The notes under the pieces: generated by a model
What the model was told of the DNA's origin: nothing
Seen by the model: only the letters and a program-made list of their open reading frames with translations
Database searches by the model: none
Source of the DNA: Lunularia cruciata
Taxonomy: Eukaryota > Streptophyta > Marchantiopsida > Lunulariales > Lunulariaceae
Assembly: GCA_948567375.1 (NCBI GenBank)
Contig: OX419755.1
Location: forward strand, 4,159,001 to 4,223,000
DNA length: 64,000 bases
Direction: 5' to 3'
Made by a program: the position numbers and the translations under genes
Shown: positions 1 to 12,439 of the stretch, piece by piece
Layout of the letters: the number at the start of each line of letters is the position of its first letter
Position numbering within the stretch: position 1 is the first letter of the stretch

Positions 1-1240
1 TTTGAATTGAAGAAATGGTCAATGGAAGCATTCAACATTGCTGATCTTGTCAGAAGTACCAACAACAATAAGGCCGGGTCATCCCAACAAAGTCCATTGA
101 GCAACAACTCTAGCCGCAACCGCCCACCAAAGATGAAGTGTGGAAAATGAAGGAAAGAGATTTCACATGATAGATATTACAGGACAAGAGAGAAGATATA
201 GATGCAGTTGACAATATGGCCACAAGGTGATAAAGAAGGATCCTAAAGATCAGCTTGCAAGCCAATGGCTAGAAAAAATGAACAAACAAGGACCACAAAC
301 ATGATGGAGGACTTATGGCATCATTTGAAATACAATAACAAATCATTCCCAAGTAGGAGAAAGTAGACTTAGTTGAACATCAAGTGGTAAAGGAAAACAT
401 GATGACTAATGATCACAACTTTGAAACTAACAATAAAAGAAAACTCCTAAACGTGGTATTTGGATATTATTTTGACAATTTTGAGCTACAACTATATGAG
501 CTTGGAAGAGGAAGAGAGAGGAAGAAAAAGTGGAAAAAATTAGAAGTGCTAAGTACATTAATGGAATTAGGAGTAAACAAAATATTCAAAACTAAATGGT
601 TTTATAATGATTAAGAAAGAAAATGAATAATTTATTATTTCCTATATGGAGTTGTTAGAAGAAGACTAAGGAGCAATTAAAAATTTACTCACCTATCAAT
701 TCATATCAATAACATATCAATCAAGTTTGTTGACTAAGTAAGCTAAGTTGTTGAGCAAGCCAATTACTTTACTTGCTACCCTAACTAAGTTCCCTAGTTT
801 TCACTTCCTAATTAAGTTCTATAGTATCCAAGTGAACACCAAAGAACTTAGTCAACTATAGTTGGGTTAGGTAGCAAAGGTTTCTAGCTTGGTTAATGAC
901 TTAATTGATGATCTATTAATATTAATATAAATTTACTATTTGGTTATATTTACTTATTTTTTATAAAATGAACCATTGGAAGGACAACATCTTAATTATT
1001 ATGGTACACCTTCATAATTTCTCAAGCATATCTTTTAAGATACAATTAGCAAGTTTGGTTTGCACATTAATTTGAGGAAGTTAAGGGATGGATTTGGCTA
1101 ATTGGTGCATATAATTTTAAGTATCACTTTCTCAACCCTACCTTTAGAGTGGAGTCCTAATATCCATAGTAGACTATATTGTCAAAACATAATGTCAAAT
1201 ATATAGATTATTCTTATTCATTATGCACTTTATGCATTCT
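1..1240. other. AT-rich stretch, no gene recognised
   Basis: I see only short reading frames with no recognisable motif and no retroelement similarity to the other repeats in this window. Confidence 0.5.
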
Positions 1241-1295
1241 ACATGATTTGAACCTATGACCTTCAACTTAGAAGGTTGTTGCTCTATCCAACTCA
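1241..1295 (-). repeat. tRNA-Arg(TCT)-like remnant, possibly the head of a SINE
   Basis: On the minus strand a D-arm-like block (GTTGGATAGAGC) is followed by a 7-nt loop CTTCTAA whose central triplet would be anticodon TCT. The stem around it pairs at four of five positions. A B-box-like GGTTCAAATCA comes next. The flanking bases do not form an acceptor stem and the T stem is mismatched. It is therefore a tRNA pseudogene or a tRNA-derived SINE head rather than a working tRNA gene. Confidence 0.45.
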
Positions 1296-1299
1296 ATTT

Positions 1300-3540
1300 G
1301 TCGGATTTCTCCCCAATCCCTAAGGGTTTCTCGGTCGGCGGCATTGGCTTACCTAAGATATAAGCAAACCATGTGAACATAGCAAGATTTAATGTGAGGA
1401 TTAGAGCTTCCAATGTGTTAATTCAAAGAGCTAATAAGTCACTTACTAAATGTATCAACAAATATAACAATCATAATGTATTATACTTTGAGATTGTAAG
1501 CAATGTGTATGAATAATATGGTAATCTAGGCAAAAATCCTATATAACATATACTATAACTTGCCATTGAAATAGAACCTCAATAAAATGTCAATGCATCC
1601 ATATTTATATATGGTAGATTATGATATCAAAACATAATATCAAAAATCATAATTTTACTATCTAAAATAGATCAGAAAAACTTTAAAACAAAAATGTAAA
1701 TTTTGAAATTATAATTTTTATAAGTTTGTGTTGGATTTATATGATTAGCTACTATTTTTTCTTCTCTTCTTTTTGGGATAAGGGGAGATAACTTGACAAT
1801 TGAGCCCTAGGAAGAGGCACTAAGTGCACGATCCTAAGCCTCCAATTTTTTTTTCCATAAAGACATCTCTTGTTTGAAAATATTTGGATACCTTTGGACC
1901 CATAGGATTCTCAAACAAAAAAGGAAAACTATGCTCTTATTGGTGATATTTATTGTTAAAAGAGGAGTTGTGTTTAATTTAGAGAAGAAATTATGTTTAA
2001 TTTAATATTGAAGAAATCCTTTATTTTACCATCAAAATTCAAAATTTTCTTTCAATGATTTGCATTTGTTTTTTAGTACTCTTTTTAATGTTTATGTGCT
2101 CTTTTCTTTTCATAATACCAACTTACAAAATATCATTCCATATAATTTATGGGTAGCATTTGAATTCAATTATGAAAAGACTCTAACTTATAGGCAGCAA
2201 GTTTCACATCAAAATTATCTACTTAGGTTGATCAAATAAGCATGAATAACTGGGCTACATTAATCTAGATAGACTTTCAAATCTTACTATATCCAAAGAG
2301 CTTTTGTTAGAGATTTGCTTAATATTATATCTATAGAAAGGGATTAATGCTTTGTAGCCTCTAGCGTAGAAGCTTAGTGTGCGGACAACGAAATGGGAAT
2401 AGAAGTCCTAATGGAGCACACAACCTATGGACCTAAGAAGTCTTTGGAGCAAAATTGACAACAGTGCGGATGGAGTCTGGTCAGAAAAGCAATAGTAGAC
2501 AATCGCTCTAGAGTGTGGGTTTAGGGTTTAGGGCAAAACTCTAGTGTGGGCATAAAACCTTGGAACAAGATATAATGTAATATATTTGACTACTTCGTCC
2601 CCTAAAGTCTCTCTCCCTCTCCCCACTTTTCTTCCAAAAGAACTTCTCTCTTGTCTCATCTTCCTCCCCAAAAACGATTTGCCAATATTTTCTCAGTTCT
2701 ATATCTCTCTCCACACCTTTCTGTCATTAGGCTTCCCGTTTCAAACTATTCTGACTTCTAGTCTTTAGACCTTAAATATCACCAAAGCAAGACCACGACC
2801 TTTATCAACATATGCATGATACTTAAGGATTTAGATAAATTTGCCTGAACTTAGAAAGTAGTTGTATGTCGGCCTTAGGCTAATTAATTTAGAATGGTTG
2901 AGTCACTTTTAACTTTAAATAATAAAAGATCTTTCTACGAATTCAAGCTTTCATGGCAAGGGTTGGCTCGTGGCCATGTGTATATATAGTGTTCTATGTT
3001 AATTGACGGCTAGGAATTGATGAAATACAGCTTTGTAGATTATGAAAAGAAAACCAGAATTTTAGAATTAGAAATTTCGTACGTAACCAAGACTTTCATT
3101 GTCTCAAGACAGAATGGTGGTTTATTTTGGGGGTACAGAAATTTGCTTAGATATGAATACATGTTAATTAAAAGTTGATTGTTGTGATGGAAAGAAGCAC
3201 TACTGGAGTATATAAACTAGACCACACATAAACTCTGAGTATAATAGTATCGTAACCAGTATAACTATGGAAGCGGGAATAGACTATGTTTTACTCCACT
3301 CCTTCTCCAGGTAAGGAAATTAGCCACATCTCGGTCGGCTATTTTTTACGAGGAGTCGTTCTTTGAGAGCTAAGAACTGCAAAGCAATTAATTAACATCT
3401 GTCTGTGGAGAGCAAGCTCCGAGCTAGGTTGCTGAGATAGTCCAAGAATAATAGATGGACATAGTCTGGCACATATGTTTTACTTTCCGTTTATGGAGCC
3501 TGTTCTTCGTGAGAAAGACGATCGCGTAGAAAAAATGAAG
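1300..3540. other. AT-rich stretch, no gene recognised
   Basis: No coding region or repeat is identifiable. A two-unit plant telomere-like motif (TTTAGGG twice) lies near 2517-2533. Confidence 0.5.
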
Positions 3541-3610
3541 GATGGGAAGACCCCATCAAGCCCTACAAGGGAGAGATGAAAAAGTTAAGATGGGGCTAAG
3601 GCCCAGCCTG
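3541..3610 (-). mobile_element. Short 3'-end fragment of the LINE family
   Basis: The plus-strand run GACCCCATCAAGCCC, then TACAAGGG, then GATGGGGCTAAGG matches the 3' end of LINE copy 1 at 8722-8782, and its outer edge (GGGTCTTCCCATCCTTC on the minus strand) matches LINE copy 3 near 22490. Only about 70 nt is preserved, so it is either a severely 5'-truncated LINE or a SINE sharing the LINE tail. Confidence 0.6.
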
Positions 3611-4460
3611 TTCTTCTGGAACTTCGGCCCTCTTTTGCTCCAACTCTTCGTGGAATCTGAGATGGATGTTTCCAACATGTTCTCTACACGGTTTGCCAGG
3701 ATGGTTCATCCTTTGATAGTCATTTCTATTTTCCTATGCCATCTATCTACACTTTTCGTTAATCCGGGAAACTAAGGGTATTTCCTTCTGACAACTAATT
3801 TAATCATTTGACCAAGTTGTGGAGTTAACGGAGTTCCACAGAGATGCTGTGTACCCCTATAGTCGTCTAGAAGTTCATGGTTTACTTTCAATATCGCCGT
3901 GAGAAGTTTGCGGTTATGTGCCAATCAGCTGATTTACCTCCCTTTAACTAGGAGAATATATTCTTGAGATCCTTCCTAATGGTTTGTAGCCTGAGTAGAA
4001 AAGGCAAGTTGTGGATTGTTATATGAAAGCGCCTGCACATTTGACATTCAAAGTGAAATTATCACATTCCAAGTCCGCCGAGGAAGTAATATTAGAGGGA
4101 CCTGATCATCTCTTTAACACACGGTAAGAATTGCTTGGTCCCAACTTACACTTATGGACAATCAGGCAATGACGATTATAGACTTAATTCTGATTCCCAG
4201 CTCGTGATACATGACGGTTTAAACCTTAGGTGGCATCTCTCCATTCGTAACGGCTCGTCATATGTAACCATGAACCAACAATCTACTTGCTATTTTCTGA
4301 GTTTTTCAGCAGTTTGTGCCCACAGTTAAATCTTTCAAGCAACTATGGAGGGCTGGCTGAAGCCAAGTTTGTTCGATACTTTAGGTGGCGTCGTGAAAGT
4401 GTAATAACCTGATGGGATAATCATCAACTACTGCGCTCATGTGAGCATTCCATAGTTCGG
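3611..4460. other. Region downstream of PIG-L, no gene recognised
   Basis: This lies 3' of the PIG-L stop codon. It has more balanced base composition than its surroundings and one 64-codon plus-strand reading frame (4135-4329) with a vague beta-rich look, but nothing that can be assigned. Confidence 0.35.
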
Positions 4461-7108
4461 TTACTTCTCCTTTTTGGGAGTATGAGCTTTGCCAATACGT
4501 ATTCTTCTAAGGTAATTAACATACGTGTAAGATGCGAAAACAACAAATAATCTTCTGTACCTGCAAAGAAGACAAACCTAGTGAGTTACTTTCGGATCTA
4601 AAGCAAACAACAGTTTAGTCAGCCTTAACAAGACAACACTCCTACATACTAGATCCCCTACACAGTAACAATCGTTTCCAAGCGGAGGAGCTACCAGTGA
4701 GTAGACGTTATAAGACTACACTAGGTAGGTTAATAATATGGATGGTCGGAAAAGGAATGATCTCAAGATATTACCATAGCCATTGACTCTTGTGTTGTTT
4801 CATCGCTCCGACACTCGTAAGAGGGTTCGGAGTAACAAAGCAGTGACACTCTCCTTTCCTCCGAGTCCAAAACCAATTGAGCGCCGACAGAAATATTTCC
4901 AACACGCCAGAATACTTTCGTGCAATGTTCACGCTCTCCTTCAAATGTTCCAAAGCATCCGGATCAGTTTGTTATTTGTTGAGGAAACTTATAAAACCAT
5001 GCACTGAGATACAATTTATTGGATGATGACAGATACAACATCATATCAGCATGAATAGTATCTCCTGTATGATATAGAGTGTATATCATGTCACGTACGA
5101 GCTCCCAGCCTTCGATCTCTCGGTCTTGCATGGACTCCTTTGAGCTGTCAGTAAGATATGCACTGGAAAGCAGGGACCAAGACAACATTAGATTCAAATG
5201 GAATGGAGAGCTAGGGATTCTGGATGGATGGGACTTGCTGGACGAAAAGAGGAATCCAAATTTTTTTTCCTGTATTTCGTTGGGACATGCACAGACGCTT
5301 GGCTATAAGTATGTATACCTGTTATCTCGCACACCAACATTTTTGATGTTATGTTATGCTATACATACAACAGTAATTCATGAGAAGCTTACGTTCAAGC
5401 GGAAATCGGATCCTACCTGAGGGCGTGGGATAGGGCAGAGTGATTAGGGTGGCCGGACACTCCATACTTATCGAACGTTAAAACCTGAAAATCACCAGCA
5501 GTGCACGAACTGTCTTAGTTGAGATAGAAAAAAAATAGTTTTCATAAAGGTTCACAATAATCCCACGAGTATCCAAGCAAATGTTCGAATGTATTACTCA
5601 AATTTATTTTGCCAATGGATCTTATCAGCAATTATGATAAGACCTGACTCAAAACTATTCACTGGCAAGTTTCTTACACAGTCTATGGCTAGCGACACCA
5701 CAGTCTCTGCAATGATTTGTACAAGTAGGTCCTGGCTCCACTTATGTGCGTGCCCATCCTGAGGAGCACCAAATTGGGTGGAGGATTAAAGTGTACTCCA
5801 CAACATTTGAGCGTTTCGGTCAGACGTTAAGAAAATCCAGGAAGCATATACATACGCCCGAAACAGCTTCAGAACGCTGAAGCAAACAAGATGCTTACCT
5901 GTAGAGATGGATTATCAAGAACTCTCACATTCTCCGCAGGTATCTGCTCAGCCCTTCTCAGCAACACGACAACAAAAACTTCGGAATGATAAGCAAACAC
6001 TATTGGGCTCTTGGCCTTGTAAGCCATCTGTTTCTACCTTTGAATCCACTCAGCATAATCCAGTCACAGAAATTCAGCTCTCGGGACACGATGCACTCAG
6101 ACTGCCAACTTCAATCTGTACTCACCTTGAAGACAGAGCATGATGACAGCATTTCCTGAGTCCGACAAGCTCCAAGGCCATTGACATTCCCTGAAAGAAA
6201 TCGCAGAAAGTTAACAGAGGGGGTTGGATCCAATTTCTGGTTCAGTCACTGGAGGACAATCAGTGCTCTTCATAACGAGGTCAGCTAAGTATTCGTTAAA
6301 AGAGTACGAAAATAATATAGCAGAGTTTAGAAAGGAAACTGGAACTGACCGTTCGAGATGCATAAAACGTAGAACTCACATCCACCAAGCATGGTGAGGG
6401 AAAGCAACGTTGGACCAAAAAACCTACACAAACATCAAGTTTTAGGTATTTATCCTTGTCCACTTCTTTAAGGTCCAGACAGACGGTCTAGAACAACTGG
6501 TACTCCCTGCAGCTGCTAACTCGTTGCTGGGAGCACCTATTCTCAATTGGCGACTCTGCCACTTACATGGTATGCCAGAACATTCCAAAACTTGACTGCT
6601 TTTAACTAGGACAAATGAATATTTGGACATGCATGGAATCAGCATGCTGTTTAGAGCTCCACGAACGAGGACAATTCCGGACAATGTATGCATGAATACC
6701 GTGCTACAGCCCACAATTTGACGAACAGAGGGTTAGCGCATATTCGTACGTACATGCATTCGTCATCAGGGTGCGCCACCAGAAGTAGGTACTTCACATT
6801 CTGCTTATGAAATTCTGCAATCAGCTCCTCGTTAATAGGTGAAATCTGATCAGTTATTTAGGGGTTTTTCGAGTCCCTTAAAAATAACAGCTTGGAATAA
6901 CTAATGAATGCTCGTTGTGCAGCTGTTCTCCAGGCGAATCATCTTAGTGTGGAATAAGAGTAATAAAGACAGGTTCATGATCATGAAATTTACTACCTCG
7001 ACCGAAGGAAGGGAGTGGCTTCAGCAGATAGTGGGGGAACAGAACCAGCAACATCATCCCTATCGCCCAGCAAACGGCCAAAATAGGCATCAACCACTCC
7101 ATCACCAT
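4461..7108 (-). CDS. PIGL: N-acetylglucosaminyl-phosphatidylinositol de-N-acetylase (PIG-L), ten exons
   Basis: This enzyme deacetylates GlcNAc-PI to GlcN-PI, the second step of GPI-anchor synthesis at the ER membrane. Coding exons on the minus strand are 6997-7108, 6754-6814, 6350-6423, 6126-6190, 5899-5946, 5678-5758, 5417-5484, 5099-5144, 4775-4938 and 4461-4560. All junctions are GT-AG, the phases agree, and 819 nt give 272 residues, the normal family length. An N-terminal membrane segment spans residues 5-25. The metal-site motif AHPDDE is at 51-56 (ligands His52 and Asp55, catalytic Asp54) and TFDKYGVSGHPNH at 150-162 gives the third ligand, His162. GNVNGLG (83-89), LESVNIARKYSG (185-196) and the C-terminal SYTYVN block are further family signatures. 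The start was chosen as the first ATG of exon 1; a second ATG lies two codons later. An acceptor-like TTGTTACAG just upstream suggests a 5'-UTR intron. No disabling change is visible. The splice sites are inferred, not backed by transcripts. Confidence 0.93.
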
Positions 7109-8721
7109 TCCCACAGCTTCCTGTAACAAGGACAATTATGGATTAGATTCTGAGCAGCATAAACGTCCTCACTGGGTAGCCTCACATCGACCTGCAGTGG
7201 CATACGTTACAGAGACGGGAGGTGGAAGAAAGCAGTAATCCCCCTGATGGATGGAACTCAGATATGTATTAAGAGATCACGTTTCCTGAATCTTCAAGTA
7301 CACAAATAAATTTCTGCTTGAGCGATAATTGTGGGCCTCTGGTGAAGTTGAACAACTGTGAAAGCCTGTGAGAACGATTCTTCAGATTCTCTCCAAAATG
7401 AACGATATCTTCGATGTGGCGACTGCCGAACACTCGGGCTGGGAAGAAAGGAAGGGAATCGGAGGAGAGAAGATGGGAAGGAGGAAATGCCGGCAGTAAC
7501 AACCCACCCAGACGGCTACTTGATTTCAATGTGCTCATCCTTGAATCAGTCAACAAGACGATCTTGCTGCAGATAAAAACTGCTAAGAGTTCTTGTTATG
7601 CAGACAGATGCAATCTAACAACTTCAACGCAATCACAATCTGATGGGGACAACCTCTGGCAGGATAGTAAACTCACCCAGAAATCAACTGGAGAAACTCC
7701 CAATGCCCAAATACAATCAACAAGACGATCCTTCTTCCCCTTGCTGGCCCAAGATCGACCTTTGAACTCCGCAGCAGCAGCAGCAGCTAAACTATGGAAT
7801 TCGGAAGAACTACGAGTTCCTCTCTATTGGGTTTCATGCGTTGTTGACTGCGGTCATTCTAGAGTGTCATCGTCCTCCTCTACTTCTCCTTTCGAACATT
7901 ACTACTCACTTCTGCCTCGGACTCCGACTACCGCTTCTTCTCAATCCTGGTGTTCAGCAACTCCTTCGCTTAAAAGAGCGTCTCTTGTCTCGTGCTCTCA
8001 TATGTTTTGCTCGTCCCAGCGATTTATGACATCTTCCAGTATAGAGTCCCTTCTTTCTTGCCCAACATCGGGTTCAATTTGTTGCAGAAGCATCTATAAC
8101 TGCGCACCCACTTTCTTCTTTATATTTCTTCAAATTCGTAGTCAGGTTCATCTTGTCTCTCGATTTGAGTCTGTGCCATATGTACTTCCATAATTAGAAT
8201 CTTTTATTACCTGAATGCATGTTTTCCCCAATTGCTTCCCATCACATTTCATTGGTAAAAGTTGTCTTCAAGGGACTTTTGTCTGGTAGATTAGCAGATA
8301 GTTAAACCGTTGAGACCACACCGAAGTGCATAAGAGAGGAGGATATACTATTTCATCTCTTCAAACATGAGTTGAATTGTGGTTTTAATTTCGTTAGTCT
8401 TAATTTCTGAATTTAGGAATATAAGGAAATAAAATCGATAAAATGAAATGCATTATACTATCATGAAAAAAACAAAATAAAATAAAAGAATGCTTATTAG
8501 CACATAGTAATTAACTTTTATTGCACATTATGTCTTTTACAGTCCTCTAAATCTTCTTTTGTATCTACTCACCTTGATAAGCTCATGTACTAGTTTATAT
8601 TTATTATCCTACTCAGCCTTCATGTTACTCGAGCTTACATGGAGCTCATTCTTTATTTATTTTATATGAAGATGAAATATTATGCTAAGTGAAGAAATAG
8701 GATGAAGAATTTTTTTAAAAG
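7109..8721. other. Upstream region of PIG-L with a 259-codon open frame of unknown status
   Basis: The 5' UTR and promoter of the minus-strand PIG-L gene should lie here. The plus strand holds an open frame from an ATG at 7414 to 8193, with an alanine run (CAG/GCA repeat near 7770) and a serine-rich second half. Over 7800-8110 the other two plus-strand frames are also hydrophobic and long, so a frame-shifted or intron-containing membrane protein is possible. I recognise no family. From 8200 to 8720 the sequence is AT-rich and empty. Confidence 0.3.
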
Positions 8722-11385
8722 GGCGACCCCATTAAGCCATACAAGGGTGAGACAAAATACGTAAAATGGGGCTAAGCCCCAATGGAGTTGATATGAGAGA
8801 TCTGCACTACTGCACCTAAGATATCCGAGCTATGCAAGTAGTACGGCCTACAAACAACTGGACCATCCGAAGAAGCATCACCTAGTGTGATTGCTCTCCT
8901 ATGGATTGCACCCGCCACGGCCCTATGTAGAGCAATGGACACACTTTGTCTAAAATATGCTACAAAGTATGAGAGTGAGAGTGGTACTCCTGCCACCTAA
9001 CATAATAAGCTCTCGTGCACTCCTTGAAAAATGTGTCAAATGTCGTGTCCGTTGCTCCATATAACTCCAAGGCCAGAGGAACAAAGAGGTGACCTCGCTA
9101 CATACTCCTATACTTGGAGACCTTGCGAGCTGCTGCTACATTTGCTGCCCATCTAGGGGGATGGGTAATCACTCCCTCCAAAATTGTATCACGTGTAGGG
9201 TCCGTAACCATGACATCCACTACTATCACCTGATCATCTCGGACAAGTATAAGTCTACCATGACATGTGTCATCTGCAAAGCGTACAAATGCTCCCTCCA
9301 AGCCAAGTGTCCACTCTCTTGTGCGATAGCAGTTACTATGTCCTTAATAGCATCATGGGTAGCTATCCTATGTCCTCCAAAAGAACACCATGTCATATGG
9401 ACCATTGCTGCATCTAGTGTAGAACCATACTCACAAGTGAGTAATGAAGATGCAGATGGGTGGACCAAACCTAGGCAAAACCTCATCATTGTAGATAAAG
9501 TAGCTGGACCGAGTCGGAATGCCCTAATGCACGGTCAATCTAGGATCTTATAACCGGCATCCTTGCTGGAGCAAGAGCAAAGATGTGCTCTAGTAGCATG
9601 AGGAATGGATGAGTCAACTAAGAGAGAATGTAGCATATGTTGAAATTGTTGCTCCATCAAGTAAGATTGTAAACCTCTAGTCCAATCTGATGATAGTGAA
9701 GCAAAAGATGGAAGGTCTTTGCATGCCCATGGGGATAGAATGTATCTTGCATGCCGCAATAATATCTAGAGAGAATAGGATCCTTCCTCCACCTCTATCA
9801 CATAAGTCTCCAAAACCGGCCTATCAACAACCGCAAAACGAGAGGACAGTAGGGTTGTCGAGAGACCTCAACTACCCAAAAATGCTATAGGTGCCATCTC
9901 CTCCATAGATAGCAAGCCAACCCTCCATACGAGATCCATAGAGATATCTATCTATGTGCCAAATCCCCTATCACACACCCAAATGTCCCTGGTCCAATAA
10001 TATCACCAAAGATTCCCATAATCCTCCTATCAAAGGCTCTCAAATGCAATAGGAAGGTCAATGAGGGTGGAATTATGTAGAAGAGGTAAGTTGGTTGACA
10101 AGCAATACTAGAGGAGAGTATATACCGAATGCCACTTGCGAATCCTAGAAATAAAAGGTCATCCACATGGAGAACATCCTTTGCACGGGTAGCATCTAAG
10201 AAGCATATGACATATCCTTGATTCCTATTGGCAGTCCAAAACACATAGTACATCTATAGATGTGATACATCCCTTTGGAAGCTCAAGGTGGAGAGAGATA
10301 CCTAAAGGGGACCATGCACTGCACTTTGACACCTTGACTCTCAAGCCTACTAGATGTAGCTTAGTAATCAAGTGGTCAAAGGCCTTCCTAATCTGATCTA
10401 CAAGGCTCATAATGTGTATATCATCTGCTAAGGAGTGAAATACACAACCTAGCATGGCCAAAGTAGTAGATAAGAGAGCTCTAAAGCAAGCCATGGCAAA
10501 TAAGGGTCCTCATAAAGGATCCCCTTAATGTGTATCAACAATTGAATCCAAGACGGTGACTCCCTCTTGTGAAAAACTATGTTGGTAGTAAAGGGAAGCA
10601 AGAGAGCCATAAAAAGACCACACAAAATGATTAAGACTTGCCAAGGACCCACCAGCCTCCCTAAGCTCCCTAAAGATGGATGCTTGTGAGATGCTATTAA
10701 AAGTGTTCTCAACATCCATATGTAGGATGACCCACTCCAGATGGACATCTAGGAATGCCCTAATGCCTAGAGATATAGACTCATATCCTCTAGGTGTAGC
10801 TACTCCAAACTGATGTGGACTGAGGTGATGTTGGAAGTGAGAATGATGTTGAAGGACAATGGTGCGGCTGATCAAACACAAAAAGGTCTCTCCAATAGCA
10901 ATTGGTCTAATGCCCCCATATCCTTCTCCATCATGAGAAGTAGACTAGCACCTAACACCCGACTAACAAACATAAGAATGTCTCCTCTTGCTACTACTAC
11001 ATCCACCTAAAACAACTCAGTAAAACCAATATAAGGATCATCCGCCTAAAAGCAATATCTAAGATACTCATATGCCCTCTGACAAGTCTCCTAAGGAAAG
11101 GCAAGGGGTAATGCACAATGCTTGTGCAAAAAGTGACCTATTAAGACTTAAAGGCTACTCAGGTTGATAATATAAGACCTTTGATGGTAATCCCTCTCCT
11201 TCCATAGGATGTAGTGAGCATAGAGAAAAGATAGTCTCATGAATAGGACTAGCCATAGACAAAGGGTGTAGTGCTCGTGCTGCTCTACTAAACTCTCTTG
11301 CTTGATTCAATATCCTACACTATTGTAATTGAGTGGACTCTTGGTAGCCTCTGGAAAAACCTATCTCATGAAATGTGCAACCCTA
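8722..11385 (-). mobile_element. LINE copy 1, 3' part (reverse transcriptase and C-terminal domains, decayed)
   Basis: This is the degenerate 3' two thirds of a non-LTR retrotransposon reading right to left. In order it shows reverse-transcriptase blocks: a MDVENTFNS-type motif near 10700 (first catalytic Asp), a GVTVLDSIVDTH block followed by a QGDP-like position, and LADDIHIM near 10430 (second catalytic motif, normally YADD). A downstream block TPHDAIRD-like (THDAIKDIV, near 9350) is followed by DVMVTDPTRDT (near 9220), AARKVSKY (near 9110) and SIALHRAVAGAIHRR (near 8900). Comparable C-terminal blocks are known from LINE-like elements and may be a nuclease-like fold. The 3' end carries a GGGGCTTAGCCCC hairpin at 8767-8782 and a short A-rich tail. 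Many stops and frameshifts; interrupted by gypsy A1. Confidence 0.8.
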
Positions 11386-12426
11386 TGTAATACTCTGAGG
11401 ACAAGAGAAGAGAGAAAACATAGATTTCACACTCAATCATTCAATGCTCCAAAGGAACACCTTCTCTTTATTATATGGACCAAGAGGATCTCCTCCAAGG
11501 AAGCTCCACCATAGGATTAGGCACACAGATAGGTGACATGTTGATCCAAGTCCTATCTGGTTGGTCAAACAAGCTTTGACCAGAGGGAATATTTTAGGGA
11601 ATCTTCTTGTAGGAATCTCAAAATCACATGGGTAAGGTACCATTGAAAAGCTCTTGATAAGACAAACCAGGAGGAGGGAAGGCCAGATTTTTCTCCATTG
11701 GAGGGGGGGACGTACACATTTTCAAGGCCTAATTCATCCTTTAGGCCTCCAAAATTGCCTTCAAAGATTTCAGGCATATTTTGGTCCCTACCCTATTAAT
11801 AGAAGTCCTCTTTTGGTGGTACATCTTTGAGATCTGTTTAGTCAATCATGTGTTACATCCTTCTTGATGTTACCAAACCAAATTTCACATCAAGATCATA
11901 TGGTTAGCTCTTAGTATTACATTTACTATTTACTACGTAACCTCTTTGGTAGAGATAACTCCTAGATGAGTAAAATTATACCAAGAAGGTGCATTGTGGA
12001 AATAATGAAAAATATCACTCACAAAAAAGTATATAATTCCAATGAATTTTGAGGAAAGTGATAGTTTTGTATGATAAGTGCTCCCCCTCTCTTAAGGTCT
12101 AGTGAAGTAGACCTTCAAAGTAGTGTAGACCTTCCTACTCTATTAGTAGAAGTACACTTTTGGTGATATCTCTTTCTGATTTGTTTAGTACATCATGTGT
12201 AACATCCTTCTAGATGTTACCAAACTAATTCTCATCTTTAAATTAGATCTCTAGCTATTGATTCTAAGGTCTTCAAGTCTATTTCAGTTTTTGTCATATT
12301 AGTAGAAGTACTCTTTTGGTGATACTTCTATCTAATCTATTTTGACCATCATTTGTATAACATCATTCCAGATGTTACCAAACCAAATTTCACACCTAGA
12401 TCATATGGCTAGCTCTTGGTATTACA
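11386..12426 (-). repeat. Gypsy A1, left (3') LTR, enlarged
   Basis: It begins TGTAATACTC and ends GTATTACA like the other family A LTRs but is 1041 nt instead of about 740. The extra length is an additional ~150-nt internal repeat unit plus an unrelated ~220-nt stretch (about 11919-12140). The 5 nt outside (CCCTA, 11381-11385) nearly match CCTTA beyond the right LTR. Confidence 0.85.
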
Positions 12427-12439
12427 AACCTCCCTCCTT

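Noticed and set aside
2517-2533. Plant telomere-like TTTAGGG repeats
   Set aside because: Only two units; common by chance in AT-rich plant DNA.
4135-4329. Possible lectin-like reading frame
   Set aside because: 64 codons with a vague beta-rich pattern, no conserved motif, and it lies in the PIG-L downstream region.
6944-7135. PIG-L start at 7133-7135
   Set aside because: That codon is TTG and lies next to a splice-acceptor-like TTGTTACAG; the ATG at 7108 is the first credible start.
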